Assembly: GCF_022410515.1 (NCBI RefSeq)
Contig: NZ_JACSDI010000011.1
Span: 62,001 to 126,000 of the forward strand
Reading direction: 5' to 3'
Source: Shewanella cutis
GTDB taxonomy: Bacteria; Pseudomonadota; Gammaproteobacteria; Enterobacterales; Shewanellaceae
DNA length: 64,000 bases
The notes beneath the pieces were generated by a model. The model worked only from the letters and a program-made list of their open reading frames with translations. It made no database searches and was not told where the DNA came from. Below are positions 29,447-38,762 of the stretch, piece after piece. The number at the start of each line of letters is the position of its first letter. Positions within the stretch are counted from its first letter, which is position 1. The position numbers were made by a program, and so were the translations under genes.

Positions 29447-29905
29447 AATACTCATGCCTTAACGTCGACTGGACTCAGTGTACGCAAAATATACGCGGGA
29501 GCCAAATATTGTCTTATCTTAGCCAATAACAACTTAACCTTGGCTGACCGAGGTAAGTCTGTGGTGAAAATAAGTACTAGGGCGTGTTGACGTTTCGAGA
29601 TTAAATTTTGTTCGTTCTAGCAAGCTCGTGCTCGCGAAACGAGGAATGATGTGTAGCTATTCTACTCAAATGACGAGCGGCTCTTATGACAAAAAATAAG
29701 CGCAAGCGCTTGCCAGACGACCCCTTCGGGCAGCATTTGGCTGATGTTTATGCTGCGTTATCGTCCGTTTATGTAGAATAACTACACTGCACGGACTTTG
29801 CCTTGCATAAAAGCCAGCTAAATTGCTGAAAAAATAACCCTGAAACGTCAATACGCCCTAATCTATTGTCTTTAAAGTCATTATCTTTAAAGCATATTTT
29901 TGTGG
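29447..29905. other. Intergenic region with phoP promoter and MITE-2 copy 1
   Basis: The roughly 130 bp next to phoP (29447-29577) must hold its promoter. The rest is mostly MITE-2 copy 1. No gene is seen. Confidence 0.6.
29580..29858 (+). mobile_element. MITE-2, copy 1 (non-coding, 279 bp, TIRs, TA flanks)
   Basis: The left end GGGCGTGTTGACGTTTC and the right end (inverse GGGCGTATTGACGTTTC) form 17-bp inverted repeats with one difference, flanked by TA (29578-29579 and 29859-29860). A 15-bp internal inverted repeat (29651-29665 with 29773-29787, one mismatch) adds secondary structure. No ORF of note. It is the same length as 62915-63193; the copy at 43473-43733 has an internal deletion. Confidence 0.85.
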
Positions 29906-30253
29906 CTATTGGGCCTTAACATAAGTACTTTTCGCTCTGCGCCAGATGTCATTGGCGCCCCACACCGCTCCTAAACTAAATATCATTACGCCACCCATGA
30001 TGAGCGCAAGTCTTAACCAAGGCGCGCCGTGGGAGATCCGCATCTGTACGGCATCAATTGCTGTGGTGCTCCAAACGATGATAACGCTGATACACAAAAC
30101 GGCTTGCAGCAGACGAATGATAACTGGATGTTTAATGATTAAGCCAACAGGCGCTAAGGCAAAAATACTGGTGAACACGAGTTGGTCGTACCGTAAAAAA
30201 TGTGCGCTTAACAGCCAATAGGCAACAATAATCCAACTCACTCTCCACCACAT
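29906..30253 (-). CDS. Hypothetical inner-membrane protein, about four TM segments
   Basis: I do not recognise the family. The protein (115 residues from the ATG at 30253) is almost entirely hydrophobic with about four TM helices and a basic C-terminal tail (WRRAKSTYVKAQ). GGAG lies 7 nt before this ATG, which is why I prefer it to the ATG six codons upstream. It is a single minus-strand gene between MITE-2 copy 1 and the symporter gene. Confidence 0.7.
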   Translation of the reverse strand: MWWRVSWIIVAYWLLSAHFLRYDQLVFTSIFALAPVGLIIKHPVIIRLLQAVLCISVIIVWSTTAIDAVQMRISHGAPWLRLALIMGGVMIFSLGAVWGANDIWRRAKSTYVKAQ

Positions 30254-30360
30254 AATGTTCTCCAATAACAATATTGATGTGGGCTAATATAGCGATATTT
30301 AAAGGACTATTCTATTTGCTTGTTCACAAAACAACGATTTGACGATATTCAATAATAAGC

Positions 30361-30381
30361 AAGCCCAACAATGTTGGGCTT
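30361..30381 (-). terminator. Hairpin downstream of the symporter gene
   Basis: The 9-bp stem AAGCCCAAC / GTTGGGCTT with a 3-nt loop lies 38 bp past the stop of 30419-31732. The T tract after it on the minus strand is weak. Confidence 0.6.
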
Positions 30382-30418
30382 GGAGGATAAACATTAACCG
30401 AAAATTATAGAGGTATTT

Positions 30419-31732
30419 TTAGTCTATTTTATGGACTTGTTCATCGAAGCTAGGGGCAACTTTGCCTGCTTGAGTATTGTTAAATACAGTTTCATTAAAT
30501 TCGCCTTCTGATTTGGCGATGATGACTGTGGCCACACAATCGCCGGTGACGTTAACCGCAGTACGAACCATATCCAATAGTCTGTCGACACCAATAATTA
30601 AGGCAATACCTTCAACGGGGAGGCCTACTTGGTTAAGCACCATAGCAAGCATAATAAGGCCAACACCCGGAACACCCGCAGTACCAATTGATGCCAAAGT
30701 TGCAGTTATAACCACCGCTGCATAATCGGTAAGCGATAATTCAATACCAAATACTTGGGCGATAAATACCGTGGCTACACCTTGCATAATCGCAGTACCA
30801 TCCATGTTAATGGTCGCGCCTAATGGCAGGGTAAAAGAGGCAATTTTGTTGTCGACACCGAGTCTGTGTTCAGAGGCTTCAATGGTGATAGGTAAGGTTG
30901 CGTTAGAGCTTGCCGTTGAAAAAGCAAACAGCTGCACATCGCGCATTTTGCGAATGAAAACCAGCGGATTTAATCCAGAAAATGCTTTAAGTAAGATTGA
31001 ATAGGTCACAAAATTATGAATAAGTAGCAGCGTAAGTACAAGGAAGAAGTATTTAACGACACTGCCAAAGGTTTCTAAACCTAAGGTCAAGGCTAATTTT
31101 GCCATCAGAGCAAACACACCATAGGGCGCTAACTGCATAACTAGTGTTACTACCCGCATAATTACGTTATTTAGGTCATCAAAAAGCTGGGCGATACGGT
31201 TACCTCGCTCCCCAAGATGAGCAATGGAGAAACCAAAAATAACTGCAAAAATAATGATTTGCAGCATATTTCCTTCACTCATAGCTTGCACCGGATTGGT
31301 AGGCATCATGTCAATGATGACCTGAGCAAAACTGGGAGCTTCTTTTGCCACATAATTTAACTTTTCGTTAGCTAATGTCGCATCCCCAGGATGGACTATG
31401 ACCGAAGCAAACACGGCCAACACTAATGCAAGGACAGTTGTGAATAAATAAAAGGCTAAGGTTTTACCCCCTAAACGCCCTAACTTAGATGGCTCACTTA
31501 ATGAACAAGTCCCACAAACTAATGAAATAAACACCAGTGGAACCACTAACATTTTTAAGCTTGAGATAAAAATCGTACCGATCACATGTAAAAAACCGTC
31601 GGTGATATAGTCCTTAATAAAGATACTGTCGGGGAACAAATTGCGCAGAATAAGTCCGAGTATAATGCCGGTTGCCATGCCGATTAAGATTTTACTGGTC
31701 AGTCCGAGTTTATTTTGTAATGAGGTTGCCAT
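30419..31732 (-). CDS. Dicarboxylate/amino-acid:cation symporter (DAACS family)
   Basis: The 437-residue protein is a secondary transporter of the GltP/DctA fold. It has the serine-rich re-entrant loop (FSTASSNATLPITIEA), the NMDGTA motif (GATINMDGTAIMQG), and GTAGVPGVG plus DRLLDMVRTAVNVTGD near the C-terminus. The substrate is glutamate/aspartate or C4-dicarboxylate. The ATG at 31732 has AGGA about 8 nt upstream; 19 further in-frame codons exist but lack a site and have no family match. Confidence 0.93.
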   Translation of the reverse strand: MATSLQNKLGLTSKILIGMATGIILGLILRNLFPDSIFIKDYITDGFLHVIGTIFISSLKMLVVPLVFISLVCGTCSLSEPSKLGRLGGKTLAFYLFTTVLALVLAVFASVIVHPGDATLANEKLNYVAKEAPSFAQVIIDMMPTNPVQAMSEGNMLQIIIFAVIFGFSIAHLGERGNRIAQLFDDLNNVIMRVVTLVMQLAPYGVFALMAKLALTLGLETFGSVVKYFFLVLTLLLIHNFVTYSILLKAFSGLNPLVFIRKMRDVQLFAFSTASSNATLPITIEASEHRLGVDNKIASFTLPLGATINMDGTAIMQGVATVFIAQVFGIELSLTDYAAVVITATLASIGTAGVPGVGLIMLAMVLNQVGLPVEGIALIIGVDRLLDMVRTAVNVTGDCVATVIIAKSEGEFNETVFNNTQAGKVAPSFDEQVHKID

Positions 31733-31953
31733 GGGGGGGTCCTGTGTGTTTTTTATACGTTCTAATATTGGCGACGACAAGCCTAGCAAGAAAATGCAGA
31801 AGTTTAAATGAGTTCTAATGTCAAACTATGTGAAAAATATGCGAAATAAAATAAGAGATCAATGGTAAAGTCACGTGAAAATTGTGTAATGTTAGCCTAT
31901 AAGTTATAAGCGTCAATTTTAGTATTATCATTAGAGTAACAGGGAGCCTGACA

Positions 31954-34395
31954 ATGAAGTCAGCGTATAAGGTTTTTCTCGCAGGATTATGTTCACTTTT
32001 CTTGGTTGCATGCGGAGGCGGAGGCAGTATCTCTGATGATGGCTCTGGCACCACGCCCACCCCAAGTGTTATCACTGTTACTATGGGGATTTCCAATACC
32101 AATATTTCAGCACTGGCTCCAGCCACTGTAACAGCTAAAGTTGTTGATTCAAAAGCGGGCGCACTTGCGGGGGAGTTAGTTACATTTAGTTTAAGCAACA
32201 CAAATATAGGTTCTTTTGATCCCTCAACAGCGACTGCCTTAACAAATAGTGAAGGCCTAGCGACTATCATACTAAACACAGCAACCATCGCTGGGGCTGG
32301 TACCGTTACAGCTAAGATTGATACTGGTGAATCTGGCAAAATTGGTTTTGTAATGAAGGGCGATGGCGGTGAGGCTGGCGGTGGTGCACAGGTTAATCTT
32401 GCTCTCACTGACACTAACGGAACCGCAATCCAAACTATCACCTCATTAAATCCAGGAAAACTCACTGCAACAGTAACAGGTATTAATAAACCTACAATTG
32501 TGACTTTTGAAAATGATATTGGTGACTTACCAATAAAAACTGCAGTAACAAATAGCCAAGGAAAGGCGAGTGTCGACATCTATGCAGGTAACACCTTAGG
32601 TGCAGGAACTATTACTGCATCCCTAGCGAGTGGTGAGAAAGGCACAGCTGTCGTTGTTGTTGGCGCAACTAATGTTGTCATGGGGAGCGGCAATCCATTT
32701 GTTGTGGGTAAGGCAAATGTCAGTGTTGCTGAGTTAACTGCCGGCGGAACAGCAACCATCTCTGTAGTGATACAAGATGATCAAGGCAAACCTTTTACTC
32801 AGCCTGTAGATGTGAAGTTTTCTTCCGCCTGCTCAACTAAAGCATCTCCTGAAGCGGTAATTAGTTCTCCTGTACCTTCAGTTAACGGCGTAGCAACAAC
32901 AACCTATTTAGCTAAAGGTTGTGTCGGACCTGATCCAATCAATGTGACTGCGAATGCTGGTGGTTTGAATCTTTCTGCAACGGGTTCCATTAATGTATTG
33001 CCCGCAAATGTGGGAAGTATTGTATTTCTAACCGCTACACCACAAAACATTGCCATCTTAGGCACGGGTGGTGTAGAGTCATCCGAAGTTAAGTTTAAAG
33101 TGTTAGATACTAACAGTAATCCTGTTAGTAATCAGTTGGTTAATTTCAGCCTTAACACCACTACCGGTGGTATTGAGTTAGACCCTGTGAGCGCAACAAC
33201 GAACAATCAAGGTATTGTGCAGACAGTTGTTAAAACCGGTACTGTTGCAACTTCTGTTCGTGTAACTGGAACTGTTGCTGGTTCATCCCCTGTTATTTCT
33301 AGCCAATCTAGTCAATTAATTGTATCTACAGGCATTCCTGACCAAGATAGTTTTTCACTATCTGCATCGACTTTGAATGCTGAAGGTTGGGATATTGATG
33401 GTACTAAAGTGACCGTGACAGCGCGTTTGGCTGATGCATTTAATAACCCTGTACCAGATGGTACGACCGTTTCGTTCACAACTGAGGGTGGGGCGATTGA
33501 GGATGCTTGTCAAACAGTTAAAGGTACTTGTAGCGTTGTTTGGACTAGCCAGCTTGCCAAACCTGAGGGACAAACTCTGATTGATGCCACAGGTGCAATG
33601 GTTCGCCCTCCTGTTGCAACTCTTGCCACTAATTTAGGTAACTTCTATGGTCAAAAATATGGCGGCAGGGCAACAATCACTGCAACGGCGATTGGAGAAG
33701 AGTCTTTTCCTGATCTCAATGGTAATGGTCGTTTTGATGCATCTGAAGTTAGTGCTTTTTTAAATCAAAAAGATGTGAGTGGTAAACCATTCGATTTGGA
33801 TGACGCTTTTAACGACTACAATGAGGACAGTATTTTCAACCCTCAGCAGTCGGGAGGTCAAGCGGGTGGTGACTTAGAAGAGCTGATTGACTTTAACGCG
33901 AATGGTGTATTTGACCTGAAAGATAGCAAATATAATGGTGTACTTTGTTCTGTACCTGCTCATGCAGCTTGTGCTGATGGTGTATCAGATTCTAAATCAC
34001 TCTATGTTCGGGGAAGTTTAGTGATCGTGATGTCGGGCAGTGCTGCATATGCAACACCTAGAGCAGATGTGCTTATTGATGATAGTTACAGCTTAAGTAA
34101 AGATCAAAGCATTGATATTATAGGTAAAGATGCTGCTACTGTGTATTTAACTATCTCCGATTTACATAATCAGCAAATGCCAGCGGGCAGTACTGTTCGA
34201 TTCAAAACCAGTGCAGGTTCTATAGCAAGCGGTGCTGAGTATACATGGCCAAGTAGCAATTATAATGCGGGACGAGAGTTCAGTGTGTCCATCAAAGGTG
34301 AGGATAAGCCAAACTCGGGGACTTTTATTGTTGAAGTTGAAACCCCAAGTGGTGTTGCAACTCAGGTGCTATCTCTACCTGTAAGAATTAATTAA
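31954..34395 (+). CDS. Ig-like (Big_1) repeat lipoprotein with calcium-loop insert
   Basis: This 813-residue surface protein begins with a lipoprotein signal peptide, lipobox LVAC with Cys20, then a Gly/Ser linker. It continues with several invasin/intimin-type Big_1 domains of about 95 residues, recognisable by repeats of 'VTFSLSN...TNSEGLATIILNT' form. Residues about 587-660 carry three EF-hand/dockerin-like acidic loops (DLNGNGRFDASE at 587, DYNEDSIF at 621, DFNANGVFDLKD at 646), which suggests Ca2+ binding. A final beta domain follows. It is probably outer-membrane anchored and involved in adhesion or matrix contact; this is inferred from domains. It has its own terminator. Confidence 0.85.
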   Translation: MKSAYKVFLAGLCSLFLVACGGGGSISDDGSGTTPTPSVITVTMGISNTNISALAPATVTAKVVDSKAGALAGELVTFSLSNTNIGSFDPSTATALTNSEGLATIILNTATIAGAGTVTAKIDTGESGKIGFVMKGDGGEAGGGAQVNLALTDTNGTAIQTITSLNPGKLTATVTGINKPTIVTFENDIGDLPIKTAVTNSQGKASVDIYAGNTLGAGTITASLASGEKGTAVVVVGATNVVMGSGNPFVVGKANVSVAELTAGGTATISVVIQDDQGKPFTQPVDVKFSSACSTKASPEAVISSPVPSVNGVATTTYLAKGCVGPDPINVTANAGGLNLSATGSINVLPANVGSIVFLTATPQNIAILGTGGVESSEVKFKVLDTNSNPVSNQLVNFSLNTTTGGIELDPVSATTNNQGIVQTVVKTGTVATSVRVTGTVAGSSPVISSQSSQLIVSTGIPDQDSFSLSASTLNAEGWDIDGTKVTVTARLADAFNNPVPDGTTVSFTTEGGAIEDACQTVKGTCSVVWTSQLAKPEGQTLIDATGAMVRPPVATLATNLGNFYGQKYGGRATITATAIGEESFPDLNGNGRFDASEVSAFLNQKDVSGKPFDLDDAFNDYNEDSIFNPQQSGGQAGGDLEELIDFNANGVFDLKDSKYNGVLCSVPAHAACADGVSDSKSLYVRGSLVIVMSGSAAYATPRADVLIDDSYSLSKDQSIDIIGKDAATVYLTISDLHNQQMPAGSTVRFKTSAGSIASGAEYTWPSSNYNAGREFSVSIKGEDKPNSGTFIVEVETPSGVATQVLSLPVRIN

Positions 34396-34413
34396 CTCTT
34401 TAAATAGAAAGTA

Positions 34414-34440
34414 AAACGGGGAGCTTATTGCTCCCCGTTT
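34414..34440 (+). terminator. Terminator of the Ig-like lipoprotein gene
   Basis: The 11-bp stem AAACGGGGAGC / GCTCCCCGTTT with a 5-nt loop is followed by GTTTTCTTG, 18 bp after the stop. Confidence 0.9.
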
Positions 34441-34481
34441 GTTTTCTTGTCTTTATATTTGCAACATCTCCCGTATGGTTT

Positions 34482-34652
34482 TCACCATGCGGTTTTTGAA
34501 TCGTCCACGAGTAAATCTCGGCTGCGCAGTAGTGGTTCAATTCTCGCTTCTATACCTCGGAAATCATTAAACATCAGCACAGGATTGTCACTGCCGTCCT
34601 TCGAGAAGATATCCTTGCGGAAGGCGTCGGTTGTTACCTTATCGAAAGTTAG
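34482..34652 (-). pseudogene. Probable remnant of the C-terminal end of a protein gene
   Basis: On the minus strand a frame of 56 codons, ending at TGA (34482-34484), reads like ordinary protein: FRKDIFSKDGSDNPVLMF, then NDFRGIEARIEPLLRSRD and LLVDDSKTAW. It has no usable start and a stop in frame just upstream (TAA at 34653-34655). Composition and codon use look coding, unlike the opposite strand. I do not recognise the family. The most economical reading is the tail of a gene mostly deleted between the lipoprotein gene and ggt. Confidence 0.45.
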
Positions 34653-34749
34653 TTACATGACTTAACTCAAATAGGTCAGTGCTTAGTTTTATACTATTCC
34701 CGATGTGTTCTATCTATTTCTTTAAGCATCACATCTAGATAATTGGTGT

Positions 34750-36489
34750 TTAGTAACCCACCGCTTCGCTCCCAGAATGGCGAAGGTCAGAGGCGCCAAA
34801 AATCCCTTGTTCAGTCACCATAATGGATTGAGTGCTGCCCATGGCCGATTGTACGTTAACTTTGTGGCCTTTGGCTTCGAGCAATGAAATGGTATCGCGG
34901 TTAAGGCTGGTTTCGACCCGCAGTTCATCGGGTAGCCATTGGTGGTGTACCCGCGCGGCATTGCTGGCTTCAGCAATGTTTAAGCCATGGTCAATTACGT
35001 TCATAATGATTTGCAGCGTGGTGGTTATGATGCGAGAACCGCCTGGGCTGCCTGTCACTAAGAAGGGTTTGCCATCCTTCATCACTATGGTTGGGCTCAT
35101 CGAACTTAGTGGACGCTTGTTACCTTCTACCGAGTTGGCCTCGCCACCCACTAGGCCGTAACCGTTTGGACTGCCTGGTTTTGCGGAGAAATCATCCATT
35201 TCGTTATTGAGTAAAATCCCGGTTCCTTTGGCGACTAAACCTGAGCCGTAGCTAAAGTTTAAGGTGTAAGTGTTAGACACCGCATTGCCCCATTTATCGA
35301 CTACCGAGAAGTGGGTGGTTTGGTCACTCTCATAGGGCGCTAGATTACCGGGTTTAATTTCGCTGCTGGGAGTGGTTTTATTTAGCGCTATTTGGCTGGC
35401 AATCTTTTGGGCGTAATGCTTATCGGTTAACTGCTTGACGGGCACTGTATAAAAATCGGGATCGCCTAAGTATTCGCTGCGATCGGCGTAGGCATGCTTC
35501 ATGGCTTCAGCCATGACATGAATGGTTTGTGCCGTATTGTGGCCAAACTCATCGATAGGGAACTGCTGCAGTACATTGAGCATTTCAATGATGTGCACAC
35601 CACCCGAAGACGGTGGGGGCATAGAAACCACCTCATAGCCACGGTATTGGCCCCGCACCGGTTCGCGCTCAACCGCCTTGTAGTGTTTTAGATCTTCTAA
35701 GGTCATGATACCGCCAGCTTCTTGCACGGCCTTAACTAGCTTTTCTGCGGTTTCACCTTCATAGAACCCTTTGGTACCTTTCTCGGCGATGAGTTGCAGG
35801 GAGTGGGCAAGTTCTGGCTGCTTTAACATATCATTGACTTGATAATCGCTACCATCGGCCTTGTAGAAAATCGCTGCGGTGCTTGGCCATTGACTCATTC
35901 GGCGCTTTAAGCCTGCAAGTGATACTGCTAAATCAGGGCTGACGCTTATCCCTTCTTGTGCCATTTTGATGGCGGGCGCCGTGACCTGCGCCATTGTCAT
36001 AGTGCCATATTTTTCTAGGGCTAAACTCATGCCCATTACGGTGCCAGGTACACCGACCGCCAGGCCATGCTCGCGACTCAGTTTGGCTACTGCATCGCCT
36101 TTTTCATCAAGGAAAATATCTTTTTTCGCTTTCGAAGGTGCCATTTCGCGGTAATCGATGGCAATGGTTTTATTTTCTTTGGCTAGATGGACAAGCATAA
36201 AGCCACCGCCGCCAATGTTGCCCGCGCGGGGTAAGGTAACCGCTAAACTGAATGCGACCGCCACCGCAGCGTCGACGGCATTACCGCCTTGTTTCAAGAT
36301 CTCAACCCCTGTGCGACTGGCCAACATTTCTTGGCTGGCGACCATGCCATGTTTTGCCCATACGGGTTGTGCCGTAGCCATTTGGCTGAAAATCGAAGGC
36401 TCATCAGCATGGAGAGTGGGCGAAGACAACAAAGGCAGTGCCATGGCGATGGCGAGAATTAGAGGTCTAAAAGGTTCTGCGCGGCGCAT
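34750..36489 (-). CDS. ggt: Gamma-glutamyltransferase / glutathione hydrolase precursor
   Basis: The enzyme transfers or hydrolyses the gamma-glutamyl group of glutathione in the periplasm. From the ATG at 36489 it has 579 residues, starting with a signal peptide (MRRAEPFRPLILAIAMALP). CAGGAT lies 6 nt upstream; the eight-codon longer start at 36513 lacks a site. The autoprocessing and catalytic Thr is the first Thr of QTTHFSVVDKWGN (residue 391 from this start, the E. coli position). PPPSSGGVHIIE and GSPGGSRIITTTLQ are also characteristic. It is divergent from the FemAB-like gene. Confidence 0.95.
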   Translation of the reverse strand: MRRAEPFRPLILAIAMALPLLSSPTLHADEPSIFSQMATAQPVWAKHGMVASQEMLASRTGVEILKQGGNAVDAAVAVAFSLAVTLPRAGNIGGGGFMLVHLAKENKTIAIDYREMAPSKAKKDIFLDEKGDAVAKLSREHGLAVGVPGTVMGMSLALEKYGTMTMAQVTAPAIKMAQEGISVSPDLAVSLAGLKRRMSQWPSTAAIFYKADGSDYQVNDMLKQPELAHSLQLIAEKGTKGFYEGETAEKLVKAVQEAGGIMTLEDLKHYKAVEREPVRGQYRGYEVVSMPPPSSGGVHIIEMLNVLQQFPIDEFGHNTAQTIHVMAEAMKHAYADRSEYLGDPDFYTVPVKQLTDKHYAQKIASQIALNKTTPSSEIKPGNLAPYESDQTTHFSVVDKWGNAVSNTYTLNFSYGSGLVAKGTGILLNNEMDDFSAKPGSPNGYGLVGGEANSVEGNKRPLSSMSPTIVMKDGKPFLVTGSPGGSRIITTTLQIIMNVIDHGLNIAEASNAARVHHQWLPDELRVETSLNRDTISLLEAKGHKVNVQSAMGSTQSIMVTEQGIFGASDLRHSGSEAVGY

Positions 36490-36598
36490 ATTCAATCCTG
36501 AATTTATTTTCATTATAGCTATGCAATGTGCCGAGAATTAGGCTTAATTGCAACATTGGATCTTGGCTTAATGTGTTTAACGGATAAGAATTCAACGA

Positions 36599-37867
36599 AT
36601 GAGACAACTGATATTGGCCTTTGCCAGCGTGGTGCAGAGTATTGACGCTAACAGCTGGGACCGATTGATGGGGAAGGGCAATCCCTTTTGCCAGCATGCT
36701 TATTTCCTCAGCTTAGAGCAGAGTTTGTCGGCCTGTGCCGCGACGGGCTGGCGGCCACATCATTTGTGTGTGTTCGACGCAACAGGCAGTGAATTTGTGC
36801 AAGAATTAGCGCCGGATGCTGTCATTGTTAGCCAAAAAGATGTCGCAGATTTTATCGATTTACCCCTGCTGGCATTGATGCCGCTTTATCAAAAAAACCA
36901 CTCCTATGGCGAATATGTGTTTGATTGGGCGTGGGCGCAGGCCTATGAGCGTCATGGCCTTGAATATTATCCTAAATTGTTAAATGCCATCCCATTTACA
37001 CCAGTGCAGGGGCGGCGGTTAGGGCTATCGCCTACGCTTTCCGCTGCGGAGGTCAAGCTGCTAACTCGCGCCGTATTTACGTGTTTAAATGAGCAATTAG
37101 CGAATGCGGATGCGCCAATGTCCTCGTGGCATAGCTTATTTGTCTCGTCTTCGCAGCAAGCGCTATTTGCAGAGGCATCTAATCACACCGCACTTCGGCG
37201 TTTAAGCACCCAGTTCCATTGGCATAACCGTGGCTATAAAGATTTCGAAGCCTTTTTAGCGGCGCTAACCTCCCGTAAGCGTAAAAACATCCTTAAGGAG
37301 CGCGCCCAGCTCCAGCCCTATGGTTTGCGATATGAGTTTGTCGCGGGAGCGGATATTAACAGTCAGCAATGGCAGCATTTTATAGAATGTTATCAACTAA
37401 CTTACCTTAAACGTTCCGGGCATCGCGGCTACTTAACTCCAACATTTTTTAACATGATTGCCGAGCGTTTGGCCGAGCACATTGTCTTGCTCGTGGTGAG
37501 TGATGCGAAAGGGCAGAAGTTAGCTAGCGCGCTGTATTTTATAGGCTGTAACGAGCTTGGGCAGAGGTGCTTGTTTGGTCGTTACTGGGGCAGTATTGTC
37601 GAGCTCGAAGGATTACACTTTGAGGCCTGTTATTATCAGGGCATTAAATACTGCATCGCCCATCGGATTGATCTATTTGATGCCGGCGCGCAGGGGGAAC
37701 ATAAAGTGCTGCGCGGTTTTGAGCCTGTGGCACTCTATTCCTATCACAATATTGCCCATCCTGACTTTAAGCGAGCGATTGCGCATTTTACCGAGGAGGA
37801 AGCCGCGCAAATGCAAGTGTATATGCTGCAGATGTGTGAAGTGTTGCCCTATAAAAAGGGCCAATAA
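36599..37867 (+). CDS. FemAB-like acyltransferase (PF04339 type)
   Basis: The 422-residue protein starts with VQSIDANSWDRLMGKGNPFCQHAYFLSLEQS and later has YKDFEAFLAALTSRKRKNILKERAQ and LFGRYWGSIVELEGLHFEACYYQGIKYC (read as consecutive pieces), all typical of the COG3146/PF04339 family with a duplicated GNAT fold. Function in bacteria is not settled; acyl transfer from an aminoacyl or acyl donor is expected. It has no signal peptide or TM segment. Its start lies 109 bp from that of the divergent ggt. Confidence 0.82.
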   Translation: MRQLILAFASVVQSIDANSWDRLMGKGNPFCQHAYFLSLEQSLSACAATGWRPHHLCVFDATGSEFVQELAPDAVIVSQKDVADFIDLPLLALMPLYQKNHSYGEYVFDWAWAQAYERHGLEYYPKLLNAIPFTPVQGRRLGLSPTLSAAEVKLLTRAVFTCLNEQLANADAPMSSWHSLFVSSSQQALFAEASNHTALRRLSTQFHWHNRGYKDFEAFLAALTSRKRKNILKERAQLQPYGLRYEFVAGADINSQQWQHFIECYQLTYLKRSGHRGYLTPTFFNMIAERLAEHIVLLVVSDAKGQKLASALYFIGCNELGQRCLFGRYWGSIVELEGLHFEACYYQGIKYCIAHRIDLFDAGAQGEHKVLRGFEPVALYSYHNIAHPDFKRAIAHFTEEEAAQMQVYMLQMCEVLPYKKGQ

Positions 37868-37883
37868 CCACCATAAAAGTAAA

Positions 37884-37915
37884 GCGTCGCGTTAACAAAT
37901 CCGTTGGCGCGACGC
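37884..37915. repeat. Inverted repeat downstream of the FemAB-like gene
   Basis: GCGTCGCG and CGCGACGC are separated by 16 nt, 16 bp after the stop codon. There is no U tract, so it is a stable 3' structure rather than a clear terminator. Confidence 0.5.
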
Positions 37916-37933
37916 GAATGATGCTATACAAAA

Positions 37934-37958
37934 AGTGATATGCTAAGCACATATCACT
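37934..37958 (-). terminator. Terminator of the LysE-family gene
   Basis: The 9-bp perfect stem AGTGATATG / CATATCACT with a 7-nt loop is followed on the minus strand by TTTTTG. It sits 17 bp past the stop codon at 37976. Confidence 0.82.
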
Positions 37959-37975
37959 CAAGACGGCTTGTTTGA

Positions 37976-38599
37976 TTAGCTCACCGCTAACCAGATCCCT
38001 ACACCAATCATTAGGCTACCAGCAATACGATTTAACCAACGAATATTATCGCCGCGACTTAAAAAGATCCTCAGACTCTTGCCGCCACTGGCGTAGGCCA
38101 ACATGGAGGTAAACTCTGTCAGCATAATTATGCTAAGCAGGGCAAGGAGCTGCGGCGCGACTTCGCGCTCAGCATTAATAAACGGCGGTAGGAGTGATAC
38201 CATAAACGCCCAGCCCTTAGGGTTAGCAATGGCGGTAATAAAGCCCTGCGAAATCAGCGTGAAGTTACTGGCTCTTGGGTTGGTGTCATCATCGCTGAGC
38301 ATGGCCATCTTGCCTCGGGCGCGCCACATCTGCACGCCGATATAGCCTAAGTAAATGCCGCCCACCCATTTAAATATCTGAAAAACCTCAGGGTAGTTAA
38401 GCATAATGCTGGCCACGCCCATGACCGCTGCGGTAGCGACTAAGGCCACACCCACAAGCTCGCCGAGCATCATCCACAGGGTGCGGCGCACACCAATGCT
38501 CATCCCAAGTGTCATGGCAAGTGTCATACACATACCGGGCGTGATAGAAACAAAGAAAAAAGTCGGAATAAAAACTGCAAGTAAGGCAAAATCTGGCAT
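37976..38599 (-). CDS. LysE-family amino-acid exporter
   Basis: The 207-residue protein has six TM helices and the family signatures SITPGMCMTLAMTLGMSIGVRR near the N-terminus (given as one motif region, residues 18-39) and GFITAIANPKGWAFMVSLLP in the middle. Members export amino acids or homoserine lactones across the inner membrane; the substrate here is unknown. It is a single gene with its own terminator. Confidence 0.9.
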   Translation of the reverse strand: MPDFALLAVFIPTFFFVSITPGMCMTLAMTLGMSIGVRRTLWMMLGELVGVALVATAAVMGVASIMLNYPEVFQIFKWVGGIYLGYIGVQMWRARGKMAMLSDDDTNPRASNFTLISQGFITAIANPKGWAFMVSLLPPFINAEREVAPQLLALLSIIMLTEFTSMLAYASGGKSLRIFLSRGDNIRWLNRIAGSLMIGVGIWLAVS

Positions 38600-38762
38600 G
38601 TTTTTGGATCTCGATGTGAAAATAACCGGAACGCTAGTGTAATCAAAATGACTGATTTAGCAACGGATCCGTGCTCTGACTTTCTTTAGATTGTGTTACT
38701 TACTATTACAAACGGCTGTAACCATAAAGGTAATACGCTGAAATCGATGAAAGTTATTATAG

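Noticed and set aside
31821..32579. Long minus-strand open frame (252 codons) opposite the Ig-like lipoprotein gene
   Set aside because: It is an artefact of Ala/Thr-rich coding on the other strand; the composition (Val, Pro, Ser, Ala runs) is not protein-like and has no start site.
34447..34665. Plus-strand open frame after the lipoprotein terminator
   Set aside because: The opposite strand gives a more protein-like translation; this frame is its shadow.
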